From Lysobacter sp. MMG2 (lineage in GTDB: Bacteria; Pseudomonadota; Gammaproteobacteria; Xanthomonadales; Xanthomonadaceae): a DNA stretch of 64,000 nucleotides. Shown here one piece after another: positions 7,804-16,631 of the stretch. Position 1 is the stretch's first letter, and every line of letters begins with the position of its first letter. The notes under the pieces were generated by a model. The model was given only the letters and a program-made list of their open reading frames with translations, did no database searches and was not told where the DNA came from. Position numbers and translations under genes: made by a program. The stretch is from assembly GCF_016735495.2 (NCBI RefSeq), contig NZ_JAERQY020000001.1, positions 1,550,001-1,614,000 of the forward strand, read 5' to 3'.

Positions 7804-9179
7804 GCCTGCCGACTGGATTCGTCGACATCACCACCACCGCCGCACTGCCGCTGCACGTCGTCACGCGCGACGGACTGGCCCAGTGGCGCTCGACGCAGCC
7901 GGCCGCGGTCGGCGCCTGGCTCGACGCGCAGGGCTTCGACGGCTCGCCGTTCTCCACCATCACCTTGCCTGCGGCCGACGGCGGCATCGCCGCCGCGGTG
8001 ATCGGCGTGGGCGATCCGCTCGACCCGTTCGCCTACGGCCATGCGCCGTTCGCACTGCCGCCGCGCGCATTTTCGCTGGCGACCGAGTTGCCGGCCGAGG
8101 CGCAGGCGGCGTTCCAGCTCGGCTGGGGCCTGGGCTGCTACCGCTTCAACCGCTACCGCACGCCGTTGCGCGCGCCGGCGCAGCTCGCGCTTGCGCAGGG
8201 CGATGCGGACGCGTTCGCGCAGTTGGCCGCCTGCATCCGCGTGCGCGATCTGGTCAACACGCCGACCGAGCACATGGGCCCGGACCAGCTGGAACAGGTG
8301 GCGTGCGAGATCGCCGAACGCTTCGGTGCGCACATCGAAGTGTTCAGCGGCGACGACCTGCTCACGCACAACTTCCCCGCGATCCACGCCGTCGGCCGCG
8401 CCAGCCACCGCGCGCCGCGCCTGATCACCCTGCGCTGGGGCGACGAGTCGCACCCGCACGTGGTCATCGTCGGCAAGGGCGTGTGCTTCGACACCGGCGG
8501 CCTGGACCTCAAGCCCGCCGACGGCATGCGCAACATGAAGAAGGACATGGGCGGCGCGGCGCACGCGATCGCGCTGGCCGAGCTGGTGATGACGCAGCGC
8601 CTGCCGCTGCGCATCACGTTGCTGGTGCCGGCGGTGGAGAACGCGGTCGGCCCCAACGCGTTCCGCCCGGGCGAAGTGGTGGACACGCGCAAGGGCATCA
8701 CGGTGGAAATCGACAACACCGATGCCGAAGGCCGCGTGATCCTCTGCGACGCGCTGACCTACGCCGTGGAAATGCAGCCGCAGCTGCTGCTGGATTTCGC
8801 CACGCTCACCGGCGCTGCGCGCATCGCGCTGGGCCCTGACCTGCCGGCGCTGTACAGCAACGACGAAGGCGTGGCGCAGCAGTGGCTCGAGGCCGGCATG
8901 CAGCTGCGCGATCCGCTGTGGCGCATGCCGCTGTGGCGTCCGTACGTGCGTTACCTGCTGAGCAACGTGGCCGACATCGCCAACGGCGGGCCGTCGAAGA
9001 TGGCCGGCAGCATCACGGCGGCGGTGTACCTGGACCGCTTCGTCCCGCCCGCGCAGAAGTGGGCGCACCTGGACGTGTACAGCTGGAACGACAGCGATCG
9101 CCCGGGCCGTCCGGCCGGCGGCGAGGCGCAGGGGCTGCGCGGGGCGTATGCGTTGTTGAAGCGGCACGCGGGCGTTTGA
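7800..9179 (+). CDS. Leucyl aminopeptidase family (M17) metallopeptidase
   Basis: A 459-residue cytoplasmic peptidase of the M17 family, which removes N-terminal residues from peptides using two metal ions. GKGVCFDTGGLDLKP contains the conserved Lys and Asp ligands, MKKDMGGAA the next block, and NTDAEGRVILCDAL is the family signature with Asp and Glu ligands and the catalytic Arg. The N-terminal 150 residues are divergent and shorter than in PepA, nearer PepB or the short M17 group. The start overlaps the stop of the phosphatase gene, so they are co-transcribed. A hairpin repeat begins 34 nt after the stop. Confidence 0.9.
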   Translation: MSLPTGFVDITTTAALPLHVVTRDGLAQWRSTQPAAVGAWLDAQGFDGSPFSTITLPAADGGIAAAVIGVGDPLDPFAYGHAPFALPPRAFSLATELPAEAQAAFQLGWGLGCYRFNRYRTPLRAPAQLALAQGDADAFAQLAACIRVRDLVNTPTEHMGPDQLEQVACEIAERFGAHIEVFSGDDLLTHNFPAIHAVGRASHRAPRLITLRWGDESHPHVVIVGKGVCFDTGGLDLKPADGMRNMKKDMGGAAHAIALAELVMTQRLPLRITLLVPAVENAVGPNAFRPGEVVDTRKGITVEIDNTDAEGRVILCDALTYAVEMQPQLLLDFATLTGAARIALGPDLPALYSNDEGVAQQWLEAGMQLRDPLWRMPLWRPYVRYLLSNVADIANGGPSKMAGSITAAVYLDRFVPPAQKWAHLDVYSWNDSDRPGRPAGGEAQGLRGAYALLKRHAGV

Positions 9180-9212
9180 TTCCTGCCTCCCGCCCCACTG
9201 CGCCGATGGCGC

Positions 9213-9254
9213 GATGAGCCCCTCTCCCACCGGGAGAGGGGTTGGGGTGAGGGG
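9213..9254 (+). repeat. Short hairpin repeat (CCCCTCTCCC type)
   Basis: CCCCTCTCCCACCGGGAGAGGGG followed by TTGGGGTGAGGGG, the same unit and orientation relative to the upstream gene as at 6406-6447. Confidence 0.78.
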
Positions 9255-9326
9255 CAACGGAGGCAGACGCGCTGGCTCTCGCGCACGCATGTCCGCGCTG
9301 CGCTGTTGCTTGGATCAAAGCGAAGG

Positions 9327-9407
9327 TGGCTTCCAGCTTCGCTGGAATGACGGCATAGGATGCGGACGGCGTGACGGCCTGGGTCCCGGCCTTCGCCGGG
9401 ATGACGG
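9327..9407 (+). repeat. Pair of stem-CTTC-stem-GATGACGG repeats
   Basis: Two small hairpins of the form stem-CTTC-stem followed by ATGACGG: TTCCAGCTTCGCTGGAA at 9333-9349 and CCCGGCCTTCGCCGGG at 9385-9400. A related unit is at 18115-18143. They lie between converging genes, where they may act as terminators. Confidence 0.65.
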
Positions 9408-9454
9408 GTGCGCGAGGCAATCGCCCCTAACGGGACGCCAAGACACTGGCGCCC

Positions 9455-10072
9455 CTACAACCACCCCTTCTGCCGCGCCAACCGATACGCCTCGATGCGA
9501 TTGCCGACGCCGAGCTTGCCGATCGATTCGGACAGGTAGTTGCGCACCGTGCCCTGCGACAGATGCAGGCGCGCGGCAATCTCGCCCGCCGTCAGCCCCT
9601 CGCCCGCCAGGCGCAGCACCTGGCGCTCGCGTTCGTTGAGCGGATCGGCCTCGCCCCAGGCGTCCACCGCCAGCTGCGGGTCGATCGCGCGGCCGCCGCG
9701 ATGCACCTGCCGGATCGCCTCGGCCAGTTGTTCGGCCGGCGCGTCCTTGAGCAGATAACCGCTGGCGCCGGCTTCCAGCGCGCGGCGCAAAAAGCCCGCG
9801 CGGGCGAAGGTGGTGACGATGATGACCTTCGTCGCCCAGCCGTGGCGCTGCATGCGCTGCGCGAGTTCCAGGCCGCTCAGGCCGGGCATCTCGATGTCGG
9901 TGACCAGCACGTCCGGCACGCGGCCCTCGCGCTGCATGCGCTCCAGCAGGCTCCATGCGGCCTCGCCGTCGGTGGCCGTGCCGAGCACGTCGATGTCGGA
10001 CTCCAGACGCAACAACGCCGACAGCGCGCCCAGCACCATCGCCTGATCTTCGGCCAGCACCACTCCGATCAT
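9455..10072 (-). CDS. NarL/DesR-type response regulator
   Basis: A 205-residue two-component regulator. The receiver domain spans residues 1-120 with the acidic pocket at Glu8-Asp9 and the phospho-acceptor Asp59 in VTDIEMPG; Thr and Lys switch residues lie in VTTF and LLKDA. The LuxR-type DNA-binding domain is at about 140-200 (LNERERQVLRLAGEGLTAGEIA). It is the last gene of a minus-strand set and lies 49 nt behind the kinase gene, its evident partner. By analogy with LnrK/YvfU and DesR it may activate the neighbouring ABC transporter genes. Confidence 0.9.
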   Translation of the reverse strand: MIGVVLAEDQAMVLGALSALLRLESDIDVLGTATDGEAAWSLLERMQREGRVPDVLVTDIEMPGLSGLELAQRMQRHGWATKVIIVTTFARAGFLRRALEAGASGYLLKDAPAEQLAEAIRQVHRGGRAIDPQLAVDAWGEADPLNERERQVLRLAGEGLTAGEIAARLHLSQGTVRNYLSESIGKLGVGNRIEAYRLARQKGWL

Positions 10073-10121
10073 CGCCTGCGCCTCCAGCGGACTGCGCGCA
10101 CGTTAGCACTGCGCGCGCAGG

Positions 10122-11321
10122 TCAGGCCGCGGCGGGCGGCACCTGCGTGCGCAGCGCCGTGGCGTCGGGCGCATCCATCGTCATTCGCGGCAACGGCACC
10201 TGCGCCTGCACGCAGGTGCCCTGCCCCGGCGTGGAGTCCACGCGCAGGCGACCGCCGAGCGCCTCCAGCCGTTCGCGCATGCCGCTCAGTCCATTGCCGG
10301 GCGCGATCGCGCCGCCGCGTCCGTCGTCCTCGATGTGCAACACCGCTTCCTCGCCCTGCGTGTGCAGGCGAACGCGTGCGTTGCGCGCGCGCGCGTGGCG
10401 CTGGATGTTGGTCACCGCTTCGCGCAGCGTCATCGCCAGCACGGTTTCCACCTCGGCCGGCAATGCCATCGGCGCGAACTCGTAGTGGAACACCACGCCG
10501 TCCGATTCCAGCAGCAGACGCGCCGACGCCAGTTCCGACGCCACGCCCGCCGCGCGGATGCCGGTCACCGCGCTGCGCACCTGGCCGAGCGCGTCGCGGG
10601 CGATGCGCGTCACCTCCGACAGTTCACGCACGGCCGCTTGCGGATCGCGCTCCACCAGCTTGCCTGCGAGCTCCGACTTCAGCGCCACCAGCGACAGCGT
10701 GTGGCCGAGCAGGTCGTGCAGGTCGCGGCCGATGCGTTCTCGTTCGGCCAGTGCGGCCAGCCGGCGCACTTCGTCGTGCGAGAGCTGCAGCGCGGCCTGC
10801 TTGCGGCGGCTTTCCAGGAAATGGTGGTTTCCGAAGAACACCGCCACCGCGACGATCAGCGTGATCAGGAACACGAACACCGGATAGCGCAGCAGCACGA
10901 TCTCCACCAGCAGGCCGGCGAGCATCGCCGCCATCCACGCCAGTCGCTGCCACAGCGGGCCACCCACGGTCGCCGCGAAGCCGCACGCGTAGATCAGGTA
11001 GGTGTTGGCGAAGGGATTGCTGGGCAGCACCAGGTAACCCAGCGCGGCGATCGCCAGCATGCAGGCCACCTTCCTCGCGCCGATCTGCCGATACGCGGCG
11101 AAGTACAGCGGCAGGAACAGCGCGATCGACACCAGCGTCGGCCACAGCTGCGTGCGCCCGCCGAAGACGCGATCGTTCTCGCCGATCCACGCCAGCAGCG
11201 TGGGCAGGAACAGGAAGCTCAGGTAGCCCAGCAGGAAGAACGGCGTCCAGCCCAGGCCGAGCGCTTCGGGGATCAGGCGTCCCCGCCAGCGCAGCAACGC
11301 CGGTTTGATCGATCCGGACAT
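10122..11321 (-). CDS. DesK-type sensor histidine kinase
   Basis: A 399-residue membrane kinase. Five or six hydrophobic segments fill residues 20-170 with hardly any periplasmic loop, so the signal is probably sensed within the membrane. ERERIGRDLHDLLGH is the HisKA_3 dimerisation motif with the phosphorylated His; the ATPase domain follows with REAVTNIQRHA (N box), IEDDGRGG (G1) and GNGLSGMRERL (G2). I chose the ATG at 11321, 9 nt after a GGAG; an in-frame ATG at 11354 would add 11 residues without a good ribosome site. It sits between the ABC-2 permease and regulator genes. Confidence 0.88.
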   Translation of the reverse strand: MSGSIKPALLRWRGRLIPEALGLGWTPFFLLGYLSFLFLPTLLAWIGENDRVFGGRTQLWPTLVSIALFLPLYFAAYRQIGARKVACMLAIAALGYLVLPSNPFANTYLIYACGFAATVGGPLWQRLAWMAAMLAGLLVEIVLLRYPVFVFLITLIVAVAVFFGNHHFLESRRKQAALQLSHDEVRRLAALAERERIGRDLHDLLGHTLSLVALKSELAGKLVERDPQAAVRELSEVTRIARDALGQVRSAVTGIRAAGVASELASARLLLESDGVVFHYEFAPMALPAEVETVLAMTLREAVTNIQRHARARNARVRLHTQGEEAVLHIEDDGRGGAIAPGNGLSGMRERLEALGGRLRVDSTPGQGTCVQAQVPLPRMTMDAPDATALRTQVPPAAA

Positions 11322-11373
11322 GGCGCGGACTCCGTCGGTGTGGCGCGTGTTCATGACTGTAGCCCCGGGTTCG

Positions 11374-12144
11374 TCAGCGCGAAAGACGGCGGCGCGCGAG
11401 CAGGAAGAAGACGACGGTGATCGCCGCCAGCACGGCGACGTGCATCACCGCCGATGCGCCGGCATCGCGCCCGACTACCTTCAGTGCGAGCTGCCCCAGG
11501 TGCCACGCCGGCCACAGCGGTGCGAGCTGGACGAACACCGGCGGCAGCACGCTCAGCGGCATCCACAGGCCGGACAGGAATGCCATCGGCATGTACACCA
11601 GGTTGACCACGGCCGGGGCGCCGCTGCCGCCGACCAGGCTGCCGATGTACAGGCCGATCGCGCAGAACGGCAGCGCGCCGGCGATGTTCACCAGCCACAG
11701 CATCGCCCACTGCCCCGGCGCCAGCGACACGCCGCCCAGCGATGCGCCCAGCACCGCGAGCAGCAGCGAGATGATCGCGCAGAACAACGCCGCCATCGCC
11801 ATCTTCGCCAGAAGGTACGCGCCGGGCGGCATCGGCAGTGCGCGCTTGAGTTCCAGATACCCGTTCTCGCGCTCGATCGCCACGCTCACGCCGAAGCCGA
11901 ACAGCGCCGCGCCCATGACGCCGAACACGCCGTAGGTCGCCAGCAGGTATTGCGACGCCGCGACGCCACCGCGCGAGCCGGCCAGCAGCACGCCGAACAG
12001 CACGTAGAACAGCGTGGGAAACAGCAGCGTCGGCACGGCGAACATCGGCGTGCGCAGCAGGCGCAGGAACTCGTACTTCGCTTCCAGCCGGTAGCTGCGC
12101 AGCGTGGTGTCCGGCCTGGATGCAATGCTGGCAAGGGTGTTCAT
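11374..12144 (-). CDS. ABC-2 type transporter permease
   Basis: A 256-residue inner-membrane protein with six hydrophobic segments and the ABC-2 permease pattern: a cytoplasmic N-terminus (YRLEAKYEFLRLLR), a conserved ERENGYLELKRALPMPP loop after the second segment, and MAFLSGLWMPLSVLP before the last segments. It pairs with the ATPase encoded just upstream; the two genes share a TGATG junction. With kinase and regulator following, the set resembles Bacillus yvfRSTU and lnrJKLMN, where the transporter exports membrane-active compounds. The substrate here is unknown. Confidence 0.85.
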   Translation of the reverse strand: MNTLASIASRPDTTLRSYRLEAKYEFLRLLRTPMFAVPTLLFPTLFYVLFGVLLAGSRGGVAASQYLLATYGVFGVMGAALFGFGVSVAIERENGYLELKRALPMPPGAYLLAKMAMAALFCAIISLLLAVLGASLGGVSLAPGQWAMLWLVNIAGALPFCAIGLYIGSLVGGSGAPAVVNLVYMPMAFLSGLWMPLSVLPPVFVQLAPLWPAWHLGQLALKVVGRDAGASAVMHVAVLAAITVVFFLLARRRLSR

Positions 12145-13052
12145 CACGCAGCCTCCCGGTTGTCTTCGCGGGTGAGTTCGAGGAAGGCGTCGGCCAGTCC
12201 GGCGCGCGACACTTCCAGTTCGGTAAGCGCCGCGTCCTCGGCGAGCAGACGGCGCACGACGGGTTCGGCGGATTCGGCGATCACTTCCAGGCGCGCGCCG
12301 TCGCGACGCGCTTCCATCACGCACGGCCATGTCGCCACGCGCTCGGCGGCCACGGCGCTGAAGCAGCGGATGCGACGCTGGGCGAGATGGCCGCGCAGTT
12401 CGTCGACCGATCCCTGCGCGATCACGCGCCCGCGCTGGAGCACGACGACGCGATCGGCCAGCGCTTCGGCCTCCTCCAGGTAATGCGTCGTCAGCAGCAC
12501 GCCGCAGCCTTCGCCGACCAGTTCGCGGATCGCGCGCCACAGCATCCGGCGGGCCTCGATGTCCAGGCCCGTGGTGGGTTCGTCGAGGAACAGCAGCTTC
12601 GGTCGTCCACAGATCGCCAGGGCGAACTGCACGCGCCGCTGCTGTCCGCCGGAGAGGCGGCCGTAGCGCCGGTCCATCAGACCGTCGAGTCCGGCAAGCA
12701 TCACGCAGTCGGCGACGCTGCGCGGCTGCGCGTAGTAGCTGCGGGTGAGCGCTAACAGTTCGGACACCTTCAACATGTCGGGAATGCCCGCGCTCTGCAG
12801 CATCACGCCGATGCGGCGGCGCACGGCGAGTTCGTGCGGCGACGCGCCGAACAGCGACACCGTGCCCGCATCCGCCCTGCCCTGGCCGAGCAGCAGTCCG
12901 ATCGCGGTGCTCTTGCCTGCGCCGTTGGGGCCCAGCAATGCCAGCATCTGGCCGCCGCGCACCGTGAGGTCCACGCCCGCGAGAGCCTCAATGGGGCCGA
13001 ACGACTTGTGCACCCCGTCCAGCCGCGCCAGCACCGCGTGTTCGCTGTTCAT
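12144..13052 (-). CDS. ABC transporter ATP-binding protein (drug-export type)
   Basis: A 302-residue ATPase. Walker A is LLGPNGAGKST (about residues 37-47), the signature LSGGQQRRVQFAL, Walker B LLFLDEPTTGLD and the switch His in LLTTHYLEEAE. The C-terminal 80 residues form the extra domain seen in DrrA/CcmA-type exporters. The ATG at 13052 has GGAGAGC upstream on the minus strand; a further in-frame start would add 13 unlikely residues. It is the first gene of the permease-kinase-regulator unit and is divergent from the efflux operon starting at 13292. Confidence 0.9.
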   Translation of the reverse strand: MNSEHAVLARLDGVHKSFGPIEALAGVDLTVRGGQMLALLGPNGAGKSTAIGLLLGQGRADAGTVSLFGASPHELAVRRRIGVMLQSAGIPDMLKVSELLALTRSYYAQPRSVADCVMLAGLDGLMDRRYGRLSGGQQRRVQFALAICGRPKLLFLDEPTTGLDIEARRMLWRAIRELVGEGCGVLLTTHYLEEAEALADRVVVLQRGRVIAQGSVDELRGHLAQRRIRCFSAVAAERVATWPCVMEARRDGARLEVIAESAEPVVRRLLAEDAALTELEVSRAGLADAFLELTREDNREAA

Positions 13053-13155
13053 CGCCTGCTCTCCATGCGGGATCGTCCCGAGTGAAGGCATCCTGCGCGG
13101 GTGCGTTCTGGCGCGGCAGTCGCAGCCGTCACGGCGAACACATGACAGACATCAG

Positions 13156-13185
13156 GTGACCGCGCGGGCCCGCATCGAATAGGCT
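13156..13185 (+). promoter_or_regulatory. Promoter of the MacAB-like operon
   Basis: GTGACC (13156-13161), 18 nt, then TAGGCT (13180-13185), giving a start near 13192 and a leader of about 100 nt. TAGGCT is also the -10 of mreB in this window. The remainder of the gap between the two divergent transport operons shows only a loose inverted repeat around ATGACAGACATCAGGTGA (13142-13159), possibly a regulator site. Confidence 0.4.
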
Positions 13186-13291
13186 TGGCGCTGTCCTGGC
13201 CGCCCTGGCGGCAGAAAGTTACTTCCGGCCCCTAGCGCAGGCGCGGTCGGACTGCCCACACTTCTCCCCTTTCACATCGTCCGGATCGTCG

Positions 13292-14554
13292 ATGAACAAC
13301 TCTGCCGACCTGCTGAAGGAATTGCGGATCGACCGCTCGACACCACCGCCCCCGGCATCGCGCCGCGGGCTGTGGATCGCATTGGCCGCCGTGGCCGCAC
13401 TCATCGTGCTGGTGCTCGTCGCATGGGCGGTGTTCGGCCGCTCACGCGGCGTGGAAGTCCAGACCGCCACCGTCACCGCGATCGGCAACGGCGGCAGCAG
13501 CGCGTCGGTGCTGGATGCCACCGGCTATGTGGTCGCGCGTCGCATGGCGACGGTGTCGGCGAAGATCACCGGCAAGGTACGCGAGGTGTTCATCGAGGAA
13601 GGCATGCGCGTGGAGGAAGGCCAGGTGATGGCCACGCTCGATCCGCTGGACGCCGACGCCGAACGCACGCTCGCCAGCGCGCAGCACAGCGCATCGCGCA
13701 GCCAGGTGGAAAGCGTGCGAGCGCAGCTGTCGGAGGCCGAGGCCAATGCGCGTCGCCTGTCGACGCTGGTGAACCAGCAGCTGGTGTCGAAGGCGCAGTA
13801 CGACGAGGCCATCGCCGCGCGCGATTCGCTGCGCGCCGAGCTCATCACCTCCGAGCGCAACGCCAAGGTCGCCGGCGACCGCCTGCGCATCGCCGACATC
13901 GGCGTGGACAACACCATCGTGCGCGCGCCGTTCGCCGGCGTGGTCACGGCGAAGGCGGCGCAGCCGGGCGAGATCGTCTCGCCGCTCGCCACCGGCGGCT
14001 TCACCCGCACCGGCATCGGCACGATCGTCGACATGGATTCGCTCGAGATCGAAGTGGAAGTCGGCGAGGCCTTCATCGGCCGCGTGCAGCCGAAGATGCC
14101 GGTGGAAGCCACGCTCAACGCGTACCAGGACTGGAAGATTCCGGCCGAGGTGATCGCGATCATTCCCGCCGCCGACCGCGGCAAGGCCACGGTGAAGGTG
14201 CGCGTGGCGCTGAAGCAGAAGGACCCGCGCATCGTGCCCGACATGGGCGTGCGCGTGAGCTTCCTGGAAGCCAGGAAGCCCGACGCGCCGGCGCAGAAGC
14301 CGGGCGTGCTGGTGCCGGCCGCGGCGATCGCCTCGCGCGATGGCAAGCAGGTCGCCTTCGTCGTCAACGACGATCGCGCGCAGCGCCGCGAGGTCACCGT
14401 CGGCCGCAGCCTGGGCGAGGACCGCGAGGTCACGCAGGGACTCGCAGGCGGTGAGACGGTGGTGCTGGATCCTCCCGAACGTCTCGCCGACGGCGACCGC
14501 GTGCGCGTCGCCGCGGCGGACGCCGAGTCGGCGTCCGATTCCGCAAGCGAGTAA
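13292..14554 (+). CDS. Periplasmic adaptor (HlyD/MacA type) of an ABC efflux system
   Basis: A 420-residue membrane-fusion protein. An N-terminal membrane anchor (residues 28-48, LWIALAAVAALIVLVLVAWAV) is followed by a lipoyl-like half (VREVFIEEGMRVEEGQVMATLD), a coiled coil at about 125-205, the second lipoyl half (IVRAPFAGVVTAKAAQPGEIVSP) and beta-barrel and membrane-proximal domains. It joins an inner-membrane transporter to an outer-membrane channel; no TolC-like gene is in view. It opens an operon followed by an ATPase and two FtsX-type permeases, the MacAB layout with the ATPase split from the permease. Confidence 0.87.
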   Translation: MNNSADLLKELRIDRSTPPPPASRRGLWIALAAVAALIVLVLVAWAVFGRSRGVEVQTATVTAIGNGGSSASVLDATGYVVARRMATVSAKITGKVREVFIEEGMRVEEGQVMATLDPLDADAERTLASAQHSASRSQVESVRAQLSEAEANARRLSTLVNQQLVSKAQYDEAIAARDSLRAELITSERNAKVAGDRLRIADIGVDNTIVRAPFAGVVTAKAAQPGEIVSPLATGGFTRTGIGTIVDMDSLEIEVEVGEAFIGRVQPKMPVEATLNAYQDWKIPAEVIAIIPAADRGKATVKVRVALKQKDPRIVPDMGVRVSFLEARKPDAPAQKPGVLVPAAAIASRDGKQVAFVVNDDRAQRREVTVGRSLGEDREVTQGLAGGETVVLDPPERLADGDRVRVAAADAESASDSASE

Positions 14555-14608
14555 GGCCTTACGAACCGCAGGACGCAGTCCCCCTTTCATCGTTTCGAGG
14601 ACGTCGCA

Positions 14609-15304
14609 ATGGCTACGCTGGTTTCGATCCGCAACCTGAGGAAGACCTATCAACGCGGTCCGGAGAAGGTCGAGGTGCTGCACAGCATCGACCTGGACAT
14701 CCCCAAGGGCGATTTCGTCGCGCTGATGGGTCCGTCCGGTTCTGGCAAGACCACGCTGCTCAACCTCATCGGCGGGCTGGATTCGCCCACCGGCGGCGAG
14801 ATCACCGTGGACGGCCAGCGCATCGACACGATGACGGCCGGCCAGCTCTCGCACTGGCGCAGCCAGAACGTCGGATTCGTGTTCCAGTTCTACAACCTGA
14901 TGCCCACGCTCAATGCGCAGAAGAACGTGGAGCTGCCGCTGCTGCTGACCAAGCTGTCCTCGGCGCAGCGCAAGCGCAATGCGGAGATCGCATTGCAGCT
15001 GGTGGGCCTGGCCGATCGCGGCAAGCACCGTCCGAACGAATTGTCCGGCGGCCAGCAGCAGCGCGTGGCGATTGCGCGGGCGATCGTGTCCGACCCGACG
15101 CTGCTGATCTGCGACGAGCCCACGGGCGATCTGGATCGCCAATCCGCCGAGGAGATCCTCGCGCTGCTGCAGTCGCTCAACCGCGACCACGGCAAGACCA
15201 TCCTGATGGTCACGCACGATCCCAAGGCCGCCGACCACGCGCAACGCACGATCCATCTGGACAAGGGCACGCTCGTGGAGCGTGAGCTTGCGGTGGAGCA
15301 CTGA
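14609..15304 (+). CDS. ABC transporter ATP-binding protein (MacB/LolD type)
   Basis: A 231-residue stand-alone ATPase. Walker A GPSGSGKTT (residues 39-47), Q-loop at FVFQFYNLMPTL, signature LSGGQQQRVAIARA, Walker B LLICDEPTGDLD and switch VTHDPKA are all intact and of the LolD/MacB subfamily, which works with FtsX-like permeases to power periplasmic movements rather than transmembrane transport. It is separated from the first permease gene by a 156-nt gap filled by a modular repeat, while the adaptor gene is 54 nt upstream. Confidence 0.92.
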   Translation: MATLVSIRNLRKTYQRGPEKVEVLHSIDLDIPKGDFVALMGPSGSGKTTLLNLIGGLDSPTGGEITVDGQRIDTMTAGQLSHWRSQNVGFVFQFYNLMPTLNAQKNVELPLLLTKLSSAQRKRNAEIALQLVGLADRGKHRPNELSGGQQQRVAIARAIVSDPTLLICDEPTGDLDRQSAEEILALLQSLNRDHGKTILMVTHDPKAADHAQRTIHLDKGTLVERELAVEH

Positions 15305-15320
15305 CATCGATTCCTTGCTC

Positions 15321-15435
15321 CTCCCCCTGCATGCAGGGGGAGGTTGGGAGGGGGTCCGAGGCGCGCAAGCGCCGAGCTCGCCGCTAAGCGGCTCGCAACC
15401 CCTCCGCAACCCTCCCCTGCGCCGCAGGGGAGGGA
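15321..15435 (+). repeat. Modular repeat with module 2
   Basis: Begins CTCCCCCTGCATGCAGGGGGAG, continues with TTGGGAGGGGGT, the core GCGCCGAGCTCGCCGC and ends CCTGCGCCGCAGGGGAGGG. Close copies are at 52325-52433 and 60525-60605. It lies inside an operon, between ATPase and permease genes. Confidence 0.8.
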
Positions 15436-15460
15436 GTGAAATCACCTTGAGGACGCGCAG

Positions 15461-16618
15461 ATGAAATACCTGCACCTGATCTGGGCCGCGCTGTTCCGAA
15501 GCAAGACGCGCACCTTCCTGACGCTGCTGTCGGTGGTGACCGCGTTCCTGCTGTTCGGCATGCTCGACTCGGTCCGCGTGGCGTTCAACACCAGCGCCAA
15601 CGTTTCCGGCTACAACCGCCTCATCACCACCTCGCGCCTGTCGATCACGCAGTCGCTGCCGTACCGGCTGCAATCGCAGATCGAAAGCGTGCCGGGCGTG
15701 ACGAAGGCGTCCTACGCGACGTGGTTCGGCGGCATCTACCAGGATCCGAAGAACTTCTTCCCCAACTTCGCCGTCGGCCCGGGCTACATCGAGCTGTACC
15801 CGGAGTACGTGATCCCCGCCGACCAGCTCAAGGCGTTCTACGCCACGCAGGACGGCGCGATCGTCGGCGAGGCGCTGGCCAAGCTGCACGGCTGGAAGAT
15901 CGGCGACACGATCCCGCTGCAGGCCACCATCTTCCCGACCAAGGGCAGCAACAACTGGAACTTTAAGCTGGTCGGCATCTTCCGCATGAACGACAACAAG
16001 CGGAAGGGCGAAGAAAAGCAGCTGATGTTCAACTGGAAGTACTTCGACGAAGCCAACGACTACATCAAGGGCCAGGTGCACTGGTACGTGGTCGATGTCG
16101 CCAAGGCCGACCAGTCCAACCAGGTGGCGCAGGCGATCGACAAGCTCTCCGACAACTCCGACCACGAAACCAAGACGCAGACCGAGCAGGCCTTCAACCA
16201 GGCCTTCTTCAAGCAGATCGGCGACATCGGCCTGATCGTCACCTCGATCATGGGCGCGGTGTTCTTCACGCTGCTGCTGCTGACCGGCAACACGATGGCG
16301 CAGGCAGTGCGCGAGCGCATCCCGGAACTGGCGGTGCTCAAGACGATCGGCTTCTCCAATCGCAGCGTGCTGTGGCTGGTGCTGGCCGAAGCGACGCTGC
16401 TGGTGGTGCTGGGCGGCCTGATCGGCCTGGGACTGGCGGCGTTGATCATGCCGGCGGTGAGCCAGGCCAGCATGGGCCTGATCCAGCTGCCGAACGTGCC
16501 CGCCGCGACCTGGGGCCTGGGTCTGGTGCTGATGGTCGTCATCGGCGTGGTCGTCGGCCTGCTGCCGGCGATGCGCGCGATGCGCCTGAACATCGTCGAT
16601 GCCCTCGCGGGCCGCTGA
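15461..16618 (+). CDS. FtsX-like ABC permease (first of pair)
   Basis: A 385-residue MacB/FtsX-type permease: one membrane segment at the N-terminus (about residues 18-38), a large periplasmic domain (40-255), and three C-terminal segments (about 265-290, 310-335, 350-375) with the conserved cytoplasmic ERIPELAVLKTIGF coupling stretch that contacts the ATPase. The ATG has a GAGGAC ribosome site. It follows the repeat-filled gap and is followed 13 nt after its stop by a second permease, so the transporter is probably a heterodimer. Confidence 0.87.
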   Translation: MKYLHLIWAALFRSKTRTFLTLLSVVTAFLLFGMLDSVRVAFNTSANVSGYNRLITTSRLSITQSLPYRLQSQIESVPGVTKASYATWFGGIYQDPKNFFPNFAVGPGYIELYPEYVIPADQLKAFYATQDGAIVGEALAKLHGWKIGDTIPLQATIFPTKGSNNWNFKLVGIFRMNDNKRKGEEKQLMFNWKYFDEANDYIKGQVHWYVVDVAKADQSNQVAQAIDKLSDNSDHETKTQTEQAFNQAFFKQIGDIGLIVTSIMGAVFFTLLLLTGNTMAQAVRERIPELAVLKTIGFSNRSVLWLVLAEATLLVVLGGLIGLGLAALIMPAVSQASMGLIQLPNVPAATWGLGLVLMVVIGVVVGLLPAMRAMRLNIVDALAGR

Positions 16619-16631
16619 CAGGAGACACGAC

